DNA from: an uncultured Clostridia bacterium
Lineage (GTDB): Bacteria > Bacillota > Clostridia > TANB77 > CAG-465
Assembly: GCA_944383015.1 (NCBI GenBank)
Contig: CALWOC010000003.1
Location: 1 to 64,000, forward strand
Reading direction: 5' to 3'
DNA length: 64,000 bases
This document shows, piece after piece, positions 1 to 8,687 of the stretch (position 1 is its first letter; every line of letters begins with the position of its first letter). A program made the translations under genes and the position numbers. The notes under the pieces were generated by a model. It made no database searches. It was given only the letters and a program-made list of their open reading frames with translations, and was not told the origin of the DNA.

Positions 1-21
1 TTATTACAAAAAAATGATATA

Positions 22-41
22 AACCTTGAAAAATCAAGGTT
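22..41. repeat. Inverted repeat ahead of dockerin operon
   Basis: AACCTTGA (22-29) and TCAAGGTT (34-41) form a perfect 8-bp stem with an AAAA loop, 60 bases before the first dockerin gene. No run of T follows on the + strand, so it is a weak terminator candidate; it may be an operator or leader structure. Confidence 0.4.
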
Positions 42-101
42 GTTAGTAAATAAATATTAAATTTAGTTTACACAACCATATAAAAATAGGAGGAAAAATA
101 T

Positions 102-1319
102 ATGAAAAAAAAATTAAAAGTATTAGCAGCAGCTTTTTTATCTATAGCTATTGCAACACCTAATATTTATGCCGCATCAAATATTAGTTATGATTTTAAA
201 CTAGCACAAGCAAAATATAAGGTATTACTTGATGGTCAATCATACCAAGTACCTGATGAGGTTACATTTGCAAATGGAACCATTTCGGTAAGTTTAGAAA
301 CATATAAGGAAAATTTGCAAAATTCAGCGTCACAAGTTAGTACACTTGACTATGAAAATGGATTATTAACATTTAAAGGAGGAGTTACGTTATCTAAAAT
401 TGCTAATGAGTATGTACCAATAGTATCATCAAGTGGAACTTTAAATAGTAGTATAAACTATGATAATGTAAAAGGATATTTTGAAAAATATCAATTATTG
501 AATAAATTAAAATCAAAAAAAGTTGAGTATCAAAACTCACTTCAACAAACAACAGATGAAGACGAGATAAAAAAGTTTAATGCATTTATTTCTAATTATG
601 AAGAAGATATAGAAAGAATTGAGGATTTAAAGGTTACAGAATTAAATCAAACAATTTTTTCTTCTATACCATATTTAGCAGTAAATTATACATTTACTGA
701 AGGATATAATTATGAAGATGATAGTGTAAGGTTAAATATCGCACCAACATATTATTTATATTCTGTTATTTTTAGAGATTTAAGATTAAGTACATTGCAA
801 TATAGTATTAATTCAAGTAACTATGTATCTGTACCAAAGTTTGATAAAGACACATATACATATACTATAAAATTACCAAGTTCTGTAGCAGATAATGCAA
901 CTATAAAAACAAAATCTAAAGGATATATGGACAATGTATTACAAAGTAATAATTATACAGATTATGACTTAGATTTAGAGGTAATAGATGATACTATTGA
1001 ACTAAAAAATGGTATTGGAACTGCAAAAGTAAGGGTTGTATATGATATGTATGGTTCGCTTGGTGAATACGCAGATACAACATTTAACAGCAATCCAGAA
1101 AGAGAATATACTATATATTTTACTAAATATGATTTTCTAAAAGGAGATTTAGATAGAAATGGAGCAGTAAATGCAAACGATGCAGCAGTTGCACTAGATT
1201 TATATAAATATGGTAATGCTACAGATGAAGATATGCAAATTGGAGATATGAATAATGATGGCGTAATAAATGCAAATGACGCTGCTCTTATACTTGATGT
1301 ATACAAATATGGATATTAA
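102..1319 (+). CDS. Secreted dockerin protein with cadherin-like beta-sandwich
   Basis: Secreted surface protein of 405 residues. A signal peptide (about residues 1-24, lysines then a hydrophobic stretch ending NIYA) is followed by an unassigned beta-rich segment, a charged helical, probably coiled-coil segment (about 130-178), and a region around 225-345 with the LSTLQY...YTYTIKLP...YTIYF pattern of cadherin-like beta-sandwich domains. Residues 348-405 are a type I dockerin with two calcium loops (DLDRNG...NAND and DMNNDG...NAND). TAGGAGG lies 8 bases before the ATG. It is the first gene of a three-gene unit, 23 bases from the next gene. No catalytic motif is seen; the role as a structural component of a dockerin-cohesin complex is inferred. 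Confidence 0.85.
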   Translation: MKKKLKVLAAAFLSIAIATPNIYAASNISYDFKLAQAKYKVLLDGQSYQVPDEVTFANGTISVSLETYKENLQNSASQVSTLDYENGLLTFKGGVTLSKIANEYVPIVSSSGTLNSSINYDNVKGYFEKYQLLNKLKSKKVEYQNSLQQTTDEDEIKKFNAFISNYEEDIERIEDLKVTELNQTIFSSIPYLAVNYTFTEGYNYEDDSVRLNIAPTYYLYSVIFRDLRLSTLQYSINSSNYVSVPKFDKDTYTYTIKLPSSVADNATIKTKSKGYMDNVLQSNNYTDYDLDLEVIDDTIELKNGIGTAKVRVVYDMYGSLGEYADTTFNSNPEREYTIYFTKYDFLKGDLDRNGAVNANDAAVALDLYKYGNATDEDMQIGDMNNDGVINANDAALILDVYKYGY

Positions 1320-1342
1320 TTATAAATAGTAGGAGGAATAAT

Positions 1343-3166
1343 ATGAAAGGATTTATTAAAAAAGTTTTTTTAATAGGTGCTATATCATTTCTTGCTTTAA
1401 GTAATCATATCTATGCAAATACAGAAATAAAAGCAAATATAACTACTTATGAATTTGATACTGAAGAAGAAATAATAGAAACTGAAAGAATGATAAATGC
1501 TGGTACAATGCAATATTCTAAGCCATCATCAGTATATGATTTTATAGATGAGGATGGTATGTATAATGCAGTATATACTAGTGAAAAAAGTGTGTTTTGG
1601 ACAACTTTTGATGAAAATATGAATGTAGTTAAAACAAGAAAAATACCAATGTATTTTGATAAGTCAAATACAACTGAATTCATGCAAGACTTAGTATATA
1701 ATTTTGGAAATGCATTATATTATAATGAAAATTTATATATAGTTTATGGTAGACAAGGATTTACAGCTTCATCTGAAGGTTTTTGGGATGTAACGATGGC
1801 AATAATAAAATATGATAAAGAAGGAAATGAAGTTGCAAAAACAGATCTTGTTGGAACACAACTTAATCCGACTAATCACTGGGATTTAGGCGGTGGAGAT
1901 TGGACATATGGTACATATTTGCCATTTTATCCTAACTCAAATTGTAGTTTAACAGTAAGTGACGGTATAATTGCTTGCTTTTTTGGAAGACAGATGTACA
2001 TATCTCACTCTTCAAGTATGATGTTTTTTGTTGATGCAGATTCACTAGAATTTGTAAGCAATAGATATTATGTATCAGATGAAAATGTTGAAAAATATAA
2101 GGAACCAGGTGGATATTATACTTCACATTCAATGGGACAAAGAATTGTTGGAACAAGTGACGGCGGATACATTTCTGTAGAACTTGGGGATGCAGGAACA
2201 CAAGGAGCAACAAGAGGACTAATGGTATCTAAAATATATCCACAAGATAGTATATTAAAGTTAAGTAAAAATAAAATGCTACATTTTAGTGAAGGTGGAA
2301 TGGGTTCTAATGGATATAATTATACTTATTCTTCTCTTGGTAATATTATAGAATTAAGTGATGGTTATATGTACATTGGTAGCATGGAGCCTACTCTAAG
2401 TCTAGAATATGGAAATAGTATAAACGAATCGTGGAATATATTTGCTCAAAAATACAAGAAAAACTTTTGGGAAGAAGAAAGTATACAAGACATGCAAATG
2501 TTTGATACATATGTAAGAGAAGCTGAAGGAACACCACCAGAAGATGCTGATTTAGGTGTTAACGCTCCACTTGGAAGACTATATCTTACTGGTGATGAAA
2601 AAGATTATGGTATTAAATGGCTTTCAGACTTTAATAATGAATATATGACATTGTTAGTAAGAGCTGTAGAAATAGAAGATGAAAATATTGTTATATTATA
2701 TGAAAAACTTCCAATTGAAGAAAGTACCAATGGATACTCTTTATCTAGTAAAGATGGAGATGTATATTATATGATTATAGATAAAGACGCAAATATTATA
2801 TGTAACCCTGTAAAAGTTGAAGGTGTAGAATTAAATGAAGAAGAAATATATTCATATAAAGATGGAAAAATTTATTGGACTACAGCAGCTGGATATGAAA
2901 ATAAAATAACTGTAAATGTGTTGGATATAACAGATTCTTTAGTTAATTATCCAGATACTGATCCTGAGCATCCTTCAGATTACCTAAAAGGAGATCTAGA
3001 TAAAAACGGAGCAGTAAATGCAAATGATGCAGCAGTTGCACTAGATTTATATAAATATGGTAATGCTACAGATGAAGATATGCAAATTGGAGATATGAAT
3101 AATGATGGCGTAATAAATGCAAATGACGCTGCTCTTATACTTGATATGTATAAGTATGGATATTAA
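1343..3166 (+). CDS. Secreted dockerin protein, probable beta-propeller
   Basis: 607 residues. Signal peptide about 1-25 (ends SNHIYA), then roughly 500 residues rich in short strands and aromatic/glycine turns (repeated phrases such as VFWTTFDENMNVV, MAIIKYDKEGNEV, VYYMIIDKDANII), which suggests a beta-propeller of the WD/Kelch kind without a diagnostic motif. Residues 550-607 are a type I dockerin whose DNA is nearly identical to that of the flanking genes. Second gene of the dockerin unit with GGAGG ahead of the ATG and 23 bases to the next gene. The biochemical function is unknown; export and dockerin-mediated attachment are the firm parts. Confidence 0.8.
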   Translation: MKGFIKKVFLIGAISFLALSNHIYANTEIKANITTYEFDTEEEIIETERMINAGTMQYSKPSSVYDFIDEDGMYNAVYTSEKSVFWTTFDENMNVVKTRKIPMYFDKSNTTEFMQDLVYNFGNALYYNENLYIVYGRQGFTASSEGFWDVTMAIIKYDKEGNEVAKTDLVGTQLNPTNHWDLGGGDWTYGTYLPFYPNSNCSLTVSDGIIACFFGRQMYISHSSSMMFFVDADSLEFVSNRYYVSDENVEKYKEPGGYYTSHSMGQRIVGTSDGGYISVELGDAGTQGATRGLMVSKIYPQDSILKLSKNKMLHFSEGGMGSNGYNYTYSSLGNIIELSDGYMYIGSMEPTLSLEYGNSINESWNIFAQKYKKNFWEEESIQDMQMFDTYVREAEGTPPEDADLGVNAPLGRLYLTGDEKDYGIKWLSDFNNEYMTLLVRAVEIEDENIVILYEKLPIEESTNGYSLSSKDGDVYYMIIDKDANIICNPVKVEGVELNEEEIYSYKDGKIYWTTAAGYENKITVNVLDITDSLVNYPDTDPEHPSDYLKGDLDKNGAVNANDAAVALDLYKYGNATDEDMQIGDMNNDGVINANDAALILDMYKYGY

Positions 3167-3189
3167 GTATATATTGGGAGGTAAAACAA

Positions 3190-4545
3190 ATGAAAAAGAT
3201 AAATAGATTATTAATAATGATTATTATCTTCACTACTTTGGTTATTATGTTTAATATAAATATATATGCCGATAGTAAGGGTACAAATGAAGTATTAATT
3301 GAAATGCTAAATAAAGCATCTCTTAATGATATAAATTATTTACAAAATATAAATATTACAGAAAATGAATATAAAGAAATTGAAAAATTTACAATTGATT
3401 TAGTAAAAGAATGTAAAGATGACGAAGAAAAAATGAAAACCATATTTAGTTGGGTTCATAATAATGTTAAATATGGTAATGCTAATAATGATCCTTATGA
3501 AGTTTTTATAAATAAAGTTGGAGTGTGTCAAGGCTATGCTAATTTATATACTGTTATGATGGACATTTTAGATATACCTACTGTTTTAATACAAGGTAAT
3601 ACTTATTTTGGAGCTCATGCATGGTGCTTAACTAAAATTGGTGAGAATTGGCTTTTAATGGATCCTACAAATGCTATAATAAGATATGATATTAAAGAAT
3701 ATGATGAAATATATACTAATTCATATTTTACACCAATATATATTCATACTATACTTTTAGAAGACAGTTATTATAAATATACGTATAATAATGGAGTTGC
3801 TATAGTAGAAAGCAAAACTGATAATAAAAAATTACAAATGCCAGATGAAATAAAAGGCTTGAATATTACTACATTTTGTACATCTGCTTTGAGTACTAAT
3901 ACTGAAGAATTAAAATTAAATAAATATGTAGACAAAATAATATATAATGAGCAATATAGAAATAATTTAAAAGCAATATCAATAGATCCTAATAATACAA
4001 AATTTGCAAGCTATAAAAACATACTATATACTAAAGATTATAACAATATTACTTTTATTCCTAATAATATTGAGGTAATAGAATTAAAACCTATTAAGAA
4101 TTTAGAAAAAAGCACTTTGTCTAATTTAGAATATGTAAATAAAGTAGTAATACCTTATGGAACTGAATTTATAGGTGATTATTGCTTTGAAATGTTACCA
4201 AATTTAAAAGAAGTATATATACCTAATAGTGTTACTAAAATAAGTTCTAACGCTTTTTACAATATTGGAAGTGAATTTATTATATATACTAGTAATAATT
4301 CAGCTGCACACAAATTTGCTCTAGAACATAATATAAAATTTATTTTATTAGATATTGAATTAAATAAAGGAGATCTAGATAAAAACGGAGCAGTAAATGC
4401 AAATGATGCAGCAGTAGCACTAGATTTATATAAATATGGTAATGCTACAGATGAAGATATGCAAATTGGTGATATGAATAATGACGGCGTAATAAATGCA
4501 AACGATGCTGCTCTTATACTTGATGTATATAAGTATGGTAAATAA
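3190..4545 (+). CDS. Secreted transglutaminase-like protein with dockerin
   Basis: 451 residues. Signal peptide about 1-27. Residues about 80-165 match the transglutaminase/protease superfamily: Cys113 in GVCQGYA, His143 in GAHAWC and Asp158 in LLMDPT form the expected Cys-His-Asp triad. A C-terminal stretch (about 300-385, with LKEVYIPNSVTKISSNAF) resembles one or two BspA-type LRR_5 repeats. Residues 394-451 are a type I dockerin. Members of the family crosslink or cleave peptide bonds on the cell surface; the substrate here is unknown. Third gene of the operon, closed by a strong terminator whose stem is made of two TAAAGAGGC copies. Confidence 0.88.
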   Translation: MKKINRLLIMIIIFTTLVIMFNINIYADSKGTNEVLIEMLNKASLNDINYLQNINITENEYKEIEKFTIDLVKECKDDEEKMKTIFSWVHNNVKYGNANNDPYEVFINKVGVCQGYANLYTVMMDILDIPTVLIQGNTYFGAHAWCLTKIGENWLLMDPTNAIIRYDIKEYDEIYTNSYFTPIYIHTILLEDSYYKYTYNNGVAIVESKTDNKKLQMPDEIKGLNITTFCTSALSTNTEELKLNKYVDKIIYNEQYRNNLKAISIDPNNTKFASYKNILYTKDYNNITFIPNNIEVIELKPIKNLEKSTLSNLEYVNKVVIPYGTEFIGDYCFEMLPNLKEVYIPNSVTKISSNAFYNIGSEFIIYTSNNSAAHKFALEHNIKFILLDIELNKGDLDKNGAVNANDAAVALDLYKYGNATDEDMQIGDMNNDGVINANDAALILDVYKYGK

Positions 4546-4553
4546 TATGTATT

Positions 4554-4580
4554 TAAAGAGGCATTTTGCCTCTTTATTTT
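4554..4580 (+). terminator. Terminator built from paired TAAAGAGGC motifs
   Basis: TAAAGAGGCA (4554-4563) pairs with TGCCTCTTTA (4567-4576) over a three-base loop and is followed by TTTT. It ends the dockerin operon. Both arms are the recurrent 9-mer described separately. Confidence 0.9.
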
Positions 4581-4596
4581 TATTTTCTATTTTATC

Positions 4597-4625
4597 TTGA
4601 AAAATTATACAATTAATGATATATA
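4597..4625 (+). promoter_or_regulatory. Sigma-A-type promoter of the cohesin-like/dockerin gene
   Basis: TTGAAA (4597-4602), 17-base spacer, TATATA (4620-4625), 33 bases ahead of the ATG at 4659. It sits just after the preceding terminator, so this gene is transcribed separately. Confidence 0.65.
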
Positions 4626-4658
4626 TTAAATATAAGCAAAATTTGGAGGTAATAGAAA

Positions 4659-5261
4659 ATGAAAACTAATAATATTAAGTATTTTATATGCTTTGTTATA
4701 ATTGGAATAATAGCAATAATGCAAAGTAAAGTAAATGCTGTAAAAATAGATACTAAGTCACATGTAAATATTGGAGAGGAAGTTTTGGTTACTGTAGATT
4801 TTGAAACATATATTGCCGCATATGATGGATTTGAACTTAGTTATAATGAAAGAATAATGAAATATAATTCACCATACGAATTAATTGAGGGGTTATGGTG
4901 GGATACGTCTGTAGAGTCAACTGGAATAAATAAAAAAGTATACTCTTTTACAGCGCTTGGAAATGGAGATAATACAATTAGAGTAAAAATCAAAGGCCTT
5001 GTTAGTGCAAATTATGAAATGGATGATTTAGGAGATATAAATATCTCTAAAACAATGATAATTGGTAGTGGATCAAAGCTTGGAGACTTAGATGGAAATG
5101 GTACAGTAAACGCAAATGATGCAGCTTTAGTTTTAGATTTATATAAATATAGTAATATTACAGAAGATGATTTAAAAGTTGCAGATATTGATCAAAATGG
5201 ATTAATAAATGCAAATGATGCTGCTCTTATACTTGATATGTATAAGTATGGAACAAATTAA
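4659..5261 (+). CDS. Small secreted cohesin-like/dockerin protein (possible adaptor)
   Basis: 200 residues. Signal peptide about 1-27 (ends KVNA). Residues about 28-138 have the pattern of a cohesin-type beta-sandwich: a first strand after IGEEVLVTVDF, then YDGFELSYN, a central W/D-rich turn (GLWWDTS), YSFTALGNG and a final IRVKIKGLVSA. Residues 142-200 are a type I dockerin that differs from the others (GDLDGNGTVNANDAA, then ADIDQNGLINANDAA). If the first domain is a true cohesin, this is a minimal adaptor that can bind one dockerin partner and dock itself elsewhere. A related alternative is a carbohydrate-binding or other Ig-like sandwich. GGAGG precedes the ATG; own promoter and own terminator. 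Confidence 0.7.
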   Translation: MKTNNIKYFICFVIIGIIAIMQSKVNAVKIDTKSHVNIGEEVLVTVDFETYIAAYDGFELSYNERIMKYNSPYELIEGLWWDTSVESTGINKKVYSFTALGNGDNTIRVKIKGLVSANYEMDDLGDINISKTMIIGSGSKLGDLDGNGTVNANDAALVLDLYKYSNITEDDLKVADIDQNGLINANDAALILDMYKYGTN

Positions 5262-5293
5262 AGATACCACAAAATAACAAAATAATATATATA

Positions 5294-5321
5294 TAAAGAG
5301 GCAATTTTGCCTCTTTATTTT
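5294..5321 (+). terminator. Terminator built from paired TAAAGAGGC motifs
   Basis: TAAAGAGGCAA (5294-5304) pairs with TTGCCTCTTTA (5307-5317), followed by TTTTT. It ends the cohesin-like/dockerin gene and uses the same motif pair as the terminator near 4.55 kb. Confidence 0.9.
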
Positions 5322-5362
5322 TGAGTTTTTTCTATTTATTTAAATGATAATTAAAACTATTA

Positions 5363-5391
5363 TTGACATAATAATGATAAAATGGTATAAT
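5363..5391 (+). promoter_or_regulatory. Consensus promoter of the frameshifted DHH gene
   Basis: TTGACA (5363-5368), 17-base spacer, TATAAT (5386-5391): a perfect sigma-A promoter 53 bases before the ATG at 5444. It indicates that the downstream gene is actively transcribed in spite of its frameshift. Confidence 0.85.
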
Positions 5392-5443
5392 TTCTTGTAT
5401 CTTAAATATATTTTATAAAATTTTTAATAAAAGGAGGGTTTTT

Positions 5444-6440
5444 ATGGCTATAACTATTGTTATAATTTTTTTGATTAGTTTATTAGTATTTATAGCTATT
5501 TATATATATAACAGAAATACTAATAATGTTTTAATATTCTCACATAAAAATGATATCGACCGGTATGGGTGGAATAATTCTTTTAAAGCTTATATATAAG
5601 AGAGTAAAATATGAATTATGTGAAGGTTTTGATGTAAATAATAAATTTGAATTTTATTATAATAATAAATTATTTGATATATATAGTAAAGTATATATTA
5701 CAGATTTACATTTAAACAAGAAGAACTTAGATATTATAAATAACGATAATAAACTAAAACATAAGCTTATTTTATTTGATCATAATGAGTCAGTAACTGA
5801 ATTTAATTCTTATGACTTTGTTAATATTATAATAAAAGATAAAAAAGGCTATTGTTGTTCTACATCACTTTTGTATGAATATTTACTTAACAATAACAAA
5901 ATAAAAAGAACAAATGCTCTTGACATATTTTGCGAAGCTACTAGAATATTTGACACTGGTATATGGAATGTAGATAAAGATGATATCGCAAGAGATTTAT
6001 CTCTTTTATTTGATGCAATAGGACCAGATGATTATATAGAAAAAATGTATAATAAATTAAAGGTTGAAAGAGATTTTTCTTTTTATAATAATGAACTAAA
6101 ATTAATAGATTTAAAAAGAAAAGCAACTGACAATGAAGTAGTATCTTATATAAAGAAAATAAGGCTAAAAAAAATTTACGGACATAAAGCAGGAATTATA
6201 TATATTTCTTATGAGTTTAGAAATGAAATCGCACAATATTTAAGAAAAAATAAACTATACGATATTGATTTTATAGTATTAGTAGCAGTTGACAATTATT
6301 CAATTTCTATAAGAAATATAAATCCAAATGTAAATGTTAGACTTATAGCAGAAAAAATAGGAGGCAAAGGACACTTTGGAGCAGCTGGATGTAATATTGA
6401 TGAGAATAATTTAGATGAAATAACGAAAATTTTATCTTAA
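5444..6440 (+). CDS. NrnB-like DHH/DHHA1 phosphoesterase, +1 frameshift at CGG
   Basis: Probable membrane-anchored oligoribonuclease or cyclic-nucleotide phosphodiesterase of the DHH/DHHA1 superfamily. Translation should start at ATG 5444 behind AAGGAGGG (5431-5438). The first frame gives one membrane segment (about residues 2-23) and the start of DHH motif I, SHKNDID, then meets CGG at 5561-5563 and stops at 5597-5599. Skipping base C5561 enters the frame open to 6440 and restores the canonical motif as DIDGMGG. Downstream are LFDHNES (second histidine motif) and the DHHA1 glycine-rich signature GGKGHFGAAGC near the C terminus. The break is either programmed +1 frameshifting at a very rare codon, a recent mutation, or an assembly error. 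The family assignment is firm; the exact substrate is not known. Confidence 0.8.
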
Positions 6441-6444
6441 AATG

Positions 6445-6472
6445 TAGAAGAGATACAGCTCTTCTATTTTTA
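6445..6472 (+). terminator. Terminator after DHH gene
   Basis: TAGAAGAG (6445-6452) and CTCTTCTA (6459-6466) form an 8-bp stem with a six-base loop, followed by TTTTTATT. Confidence 0.85.
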
Positions 6473-6518
6473 TTGTAAACTATACATTTTATAAATGCCT
6501 ATATAGATATATGCATCT

Positions 6519-6544
6519 TCATATTTGAATTTTAAGACGTTTTT
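6519..6544. repeat. 26-bp direct repeat, copy A
   Basis: 24 of 26 bases match 8319-8344 in the same orientation; the shared core is ATTTTAAGACGTTTTT. The two copies bracket the 194-residue gene and the Xer recombinase gene. Possible recombination (att or dif-like) sites or shared operators. Confidence 0.6.
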
Positions 6545-6618
6545 ATTTTAAAGTAATGTAATTTCATTACCATAAATTGGATAATTATTCATAAATATAT
6601 ATTTAAGAACTTTTTAGC

Positions 6619-6647
6619 TTGAATTGTTATTAAATCTACGTTATAAT
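6619..6647 (+). promoter_or_regulatory. Promoter of the 194-residue unknown gene
   Basis: TTGAAT (6619-6624), 17-base spacer, TATAAT (6642-6647), followed by GGGAGG ahead of the ATG at 6682. Confidence 0.75.
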
Positions 6648-6681
6648 ATTAATGGACAATAGTATGAGGGAGGATTTTTAA

Positions 6682-7266
6682 ATGAAAATCATTAAGTCTG
6701 ATGGTAACCGATTAGTTGCCTACGTAAAAAAACGGGATGTAGAAATACTTTTTACTATGAAAGAGTTTATTTCTCCTAATTTTTTTGAAGAGAAATCTAT
6801 TGTAAATGGTGACGTTAATTCAAAAGGATATTATAAAATAAGAGATCCTGAAAATATTAGATACTTAAAACAGTTACCATATATAGCAGATTATAATGTC
6901 CTTTCTAATATGGATATTTTCTCTTTAAATTCTCTTGAAGGTAATATGAGTTTTAATCTTCAAAAGCTTATTTTATTATTTGATAGTGATGAAGAATTTT
7001 CATCTAGTACATTTGCATTTTTAAATTCTATTTCTTGTATAGATAAGGGAGTGGTTACTTATCTTCAAAAATCAACTTTACCCAAAGATCAGGAAAGAGC
7101 TGAATTTGCTTTAAAGCAACAGGTAAGATGTTACAACTATTCTATAAGAGAGATGATTTATAAAAAGAATTTAATTGAAGCTGAAAAAAGGGAAGAGGAA
7201 AAAGAAGAGAAAAAACTTACACTAAGAAAAGTATTTCGAAAAATTAAAGGCAAGCTTAAAAATTAG
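6682..7266 (+). CDS. Hypothetical protein, 194 residues
   Basis: Not recognised. A soluble protein with no signal peptide: mixed alpha/beta N-terminal two thirds, then a strongly charged C-terminal helix (about 155-194, IEAEKREEEKEEKKLTL followed by a basic tail). GGGAGG is well placed and the promoter is near consensus, so expression is likely. Codon 18 (6733-6735, in KKRDV) is CGG, one of only four in the window; here the same frame continues, and a +1 shift would reach a stop after two codons. A weak hairpin overlapping the stop (AAGCT/AGCTT, then TTTTT) may end transcription. It lies between two direct repeats together with the Xer recombinase gene. Confidence 0.75.
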   Translation: MKIIKSDGNRLVAYVKKRDVEILFTMKEFISPNFFEEKSIVNGDVNSKGYYKIRDPENIRYLKQLPYIADYNVLSNMDIFSLNSLEGNMSFNLQKLILLFDSDEEFSSSTFAFLNSISCIDKGVVTYLQKSTLPKDQERAEFALKQQVRCYNYSIREMIYKKNLIEAEKREEEKEEKKLTLRKVFRKIKGKLKN

Positions 7267-7329
7267 CTTACCTTTTTCATTTATAGGTATAAAGAAATAA
7301 AAAATATAATTAAAGAGGCTAAATACAAA

Positions 7330-8292
7330 CTATAAATTATTTAATGGATTTTTTTCTAAAGCTTCTTTTACTTGCTCATTGTCAACATGAGTATATATTT
7401 CTGTAGTTGATACACTTTCGTGTCCTAATATTTGCTGTAAAGAACGAATATCTACACCACCATATTTATGCATAAGTGTTGCAGCTGTATGTCTTAATTT
7501 ATGTGGTGAATATTTTTTAGGATCAAGACCTGCAAGTGTAATATATTTTTTTACCATCATTTCTACAGTTCTTTTTCCTATTCTTGTACCTCTTTCAGAT
7601 ATGAACAAAGCATCATGATCTTTTACATCTTTTGGTCTAACTGCTACATATTCTTTTAATGCTTTTTGACAAGCATCATTAAGGTATACAGAGCGTTCTT
7701 TATCGCCTTTTCCAATAACTTTTAATGTATTATCCTTTATATCTTTAAAATTTATTGCTACAAGCTCAGATAAACGTAAACCACAGTTTAAAAACAGAGT
7801 AATGATACAAGTATCTCTTTTTTCATTTTTTCCTTCGATAGAGTGGAGGAGAGCTACACTTTCATCTAAAGATAAATATTTTGGAAGCCTTTTTCCAAGT
7901 TTTGGTGTTTCTAACTCAACTGCTGGATTTTTTTCTAATGCTTTTTGCTTAAAAGTCATAAAATTAAAAAATGACTTTATTGCAGCAATTTTTCTTGCAC
8001 GCGTTGCTGGTTTATCTGAACGTATGTTCGATAAATAATTTAAGTATTCATATAAATCTGTTAATTCGATTTTTCTAACAAATTCTATATCTAAATTTGA
8101 TATATCTGTTTTTTCAATTAATTCATTATCTATTGAATTTAATTTTATTTTATCCATTTTGTATAGTTTAAGAAATCTAAAAGTATCACGTAAATCATAA
8201 TGATATTCACGAATTGTACTTTGAGATCTATTTTTTATATTTTGCATATATAATAAGAATTCTCTTAAGAAATTTGGTATATCATCATACAT
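7330..8292 (-). CDS. Tyrosine recombinase, XerC/XerD family
   Basis: 320 residues from the ATG at 8292 (MYDDIPNF), chosen because GGGAGG lies 7 bases upstream; the longer frame to 8322 lacks a ribosome site. The N-terminal SAM-like core-binding domain includes LLYMQNIKNRSQSTIREY. The catalytic domain carries the tyrosine recombinase residues: Arg in GLRLSEL, Lys in the beta-hairpin (GKGDKERSV), His-x-x-Arg in HKLRHTAAT, His in LGHESVSTTEIY and the nucleophilic Tyr within that same segment. The family resolves chromosome dimers at dif, or integrates small elements. Direct repeats on both sides leave open that this is an element-borne enzyme. Confidence 0.93.
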   Translation of the reverse strand: MYDDIPNFLREFLLYMQNIKNRSQSTIREYHYDLRDTFRFLKLYKMDKIKLNSIDNELIEKTDISNLDIEFVRKIELTDLYEYLNYLSNIRSDKPATRARKIAAIKSFFNFMTFKQKALEKNPAVELETPKLGKRLPKYLSLDESVALLHSIEGKNEKRDTCIITLFLNCGLRLSELVAINFKDIKDNTLKVIGKGDKERSVYLNDACQKALKEYVAVRPKDVKDHDALFISERGTRIGKRTVEMMVKKYITLAGLDPKKYSPHKLRHTAATLMHKYGGVDIRSLQQILGHESVSTTEIYTHVDNEQVKEALEKNPLNNL

Positions 8293-8318
8293 ATAAAAAC
8301 CTCCCAAAAAAGCGACGC

Positions 8319-8344
8319 TCATATTTCGATTTTAAGACGTTTTT
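8319..8344. repeat. 26-bp direct repeat, copy B
   Basis: Second copy of the repeat at 6519-6544 (24/26 identical), just upstream of the Xer ATG. It may be an Xer substrate or an autoregulatory site. Confidence 0.6.
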
Positions 8345-8413
8345 TAAACTTGGGTAATAAACTTATATGGCAGTAAAAACAATAAAGCGGTTTAAAATCA
8401 AAATTAAAGCAAA

Positions 8414-8430
8414 TATTTTGCGCAATCATA
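8414..8430. repeat. 17-bp exact direct repeat, copy 1 (TTGCGCAA core)
   Basis: TATTTTGCGCAATCATA occurs here and again at 8671-8687, same orientation. The core TTGCGCAA is palindromic and GC-rich for this region. Confidence 0.65.
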
Positions 8431-8670
8431 AGTAAGTATAATAAAAAAATATATATAGTATATAACAACAGTAGTATAAGCAAGTTAAAATAATAAGTAT
8501 AATAAAAATCAGGTATAACATAAAAGTGCCTTAAAATTAAAATATGAAGCTTAAAATATATAATATTTATTTTAAATAACTTATACAAATACAATAATAC
8601 TTACTATAGTAAATATATCACATAGCATAACTTAAGTCAATAAATCCTCCTCCTATTTTCACAAAATTAT

Positions 8671-8687
8671 TATTTTGCGCAATCATA
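8671..8687. repeat. 17-bp exact direct repeat, copy 2 (TTGCGCAA core)
   Basis: Exact second copy of 8414-8430, 257 bases away and about 200 bases before the ncRNA promoter. Confidence 0.65.

Noticed and set aside
962-1306. Antisense frame of 114 codons opposite the first dockerin (and a look-alike at 60920-61279)
   Set aside because: Both are mirror translations of the conserved dockerin DNA, giving matching serine/alanine-rich products; no ribosome site or promoter, so they are shadows of the repeat.
8319-8594. Minus-strand frame of 91 codons upstream of xer
   Set aside because: TTG start, no ribosome site, Y/L/F/I-rich product typical of translated AT-rich spacer.
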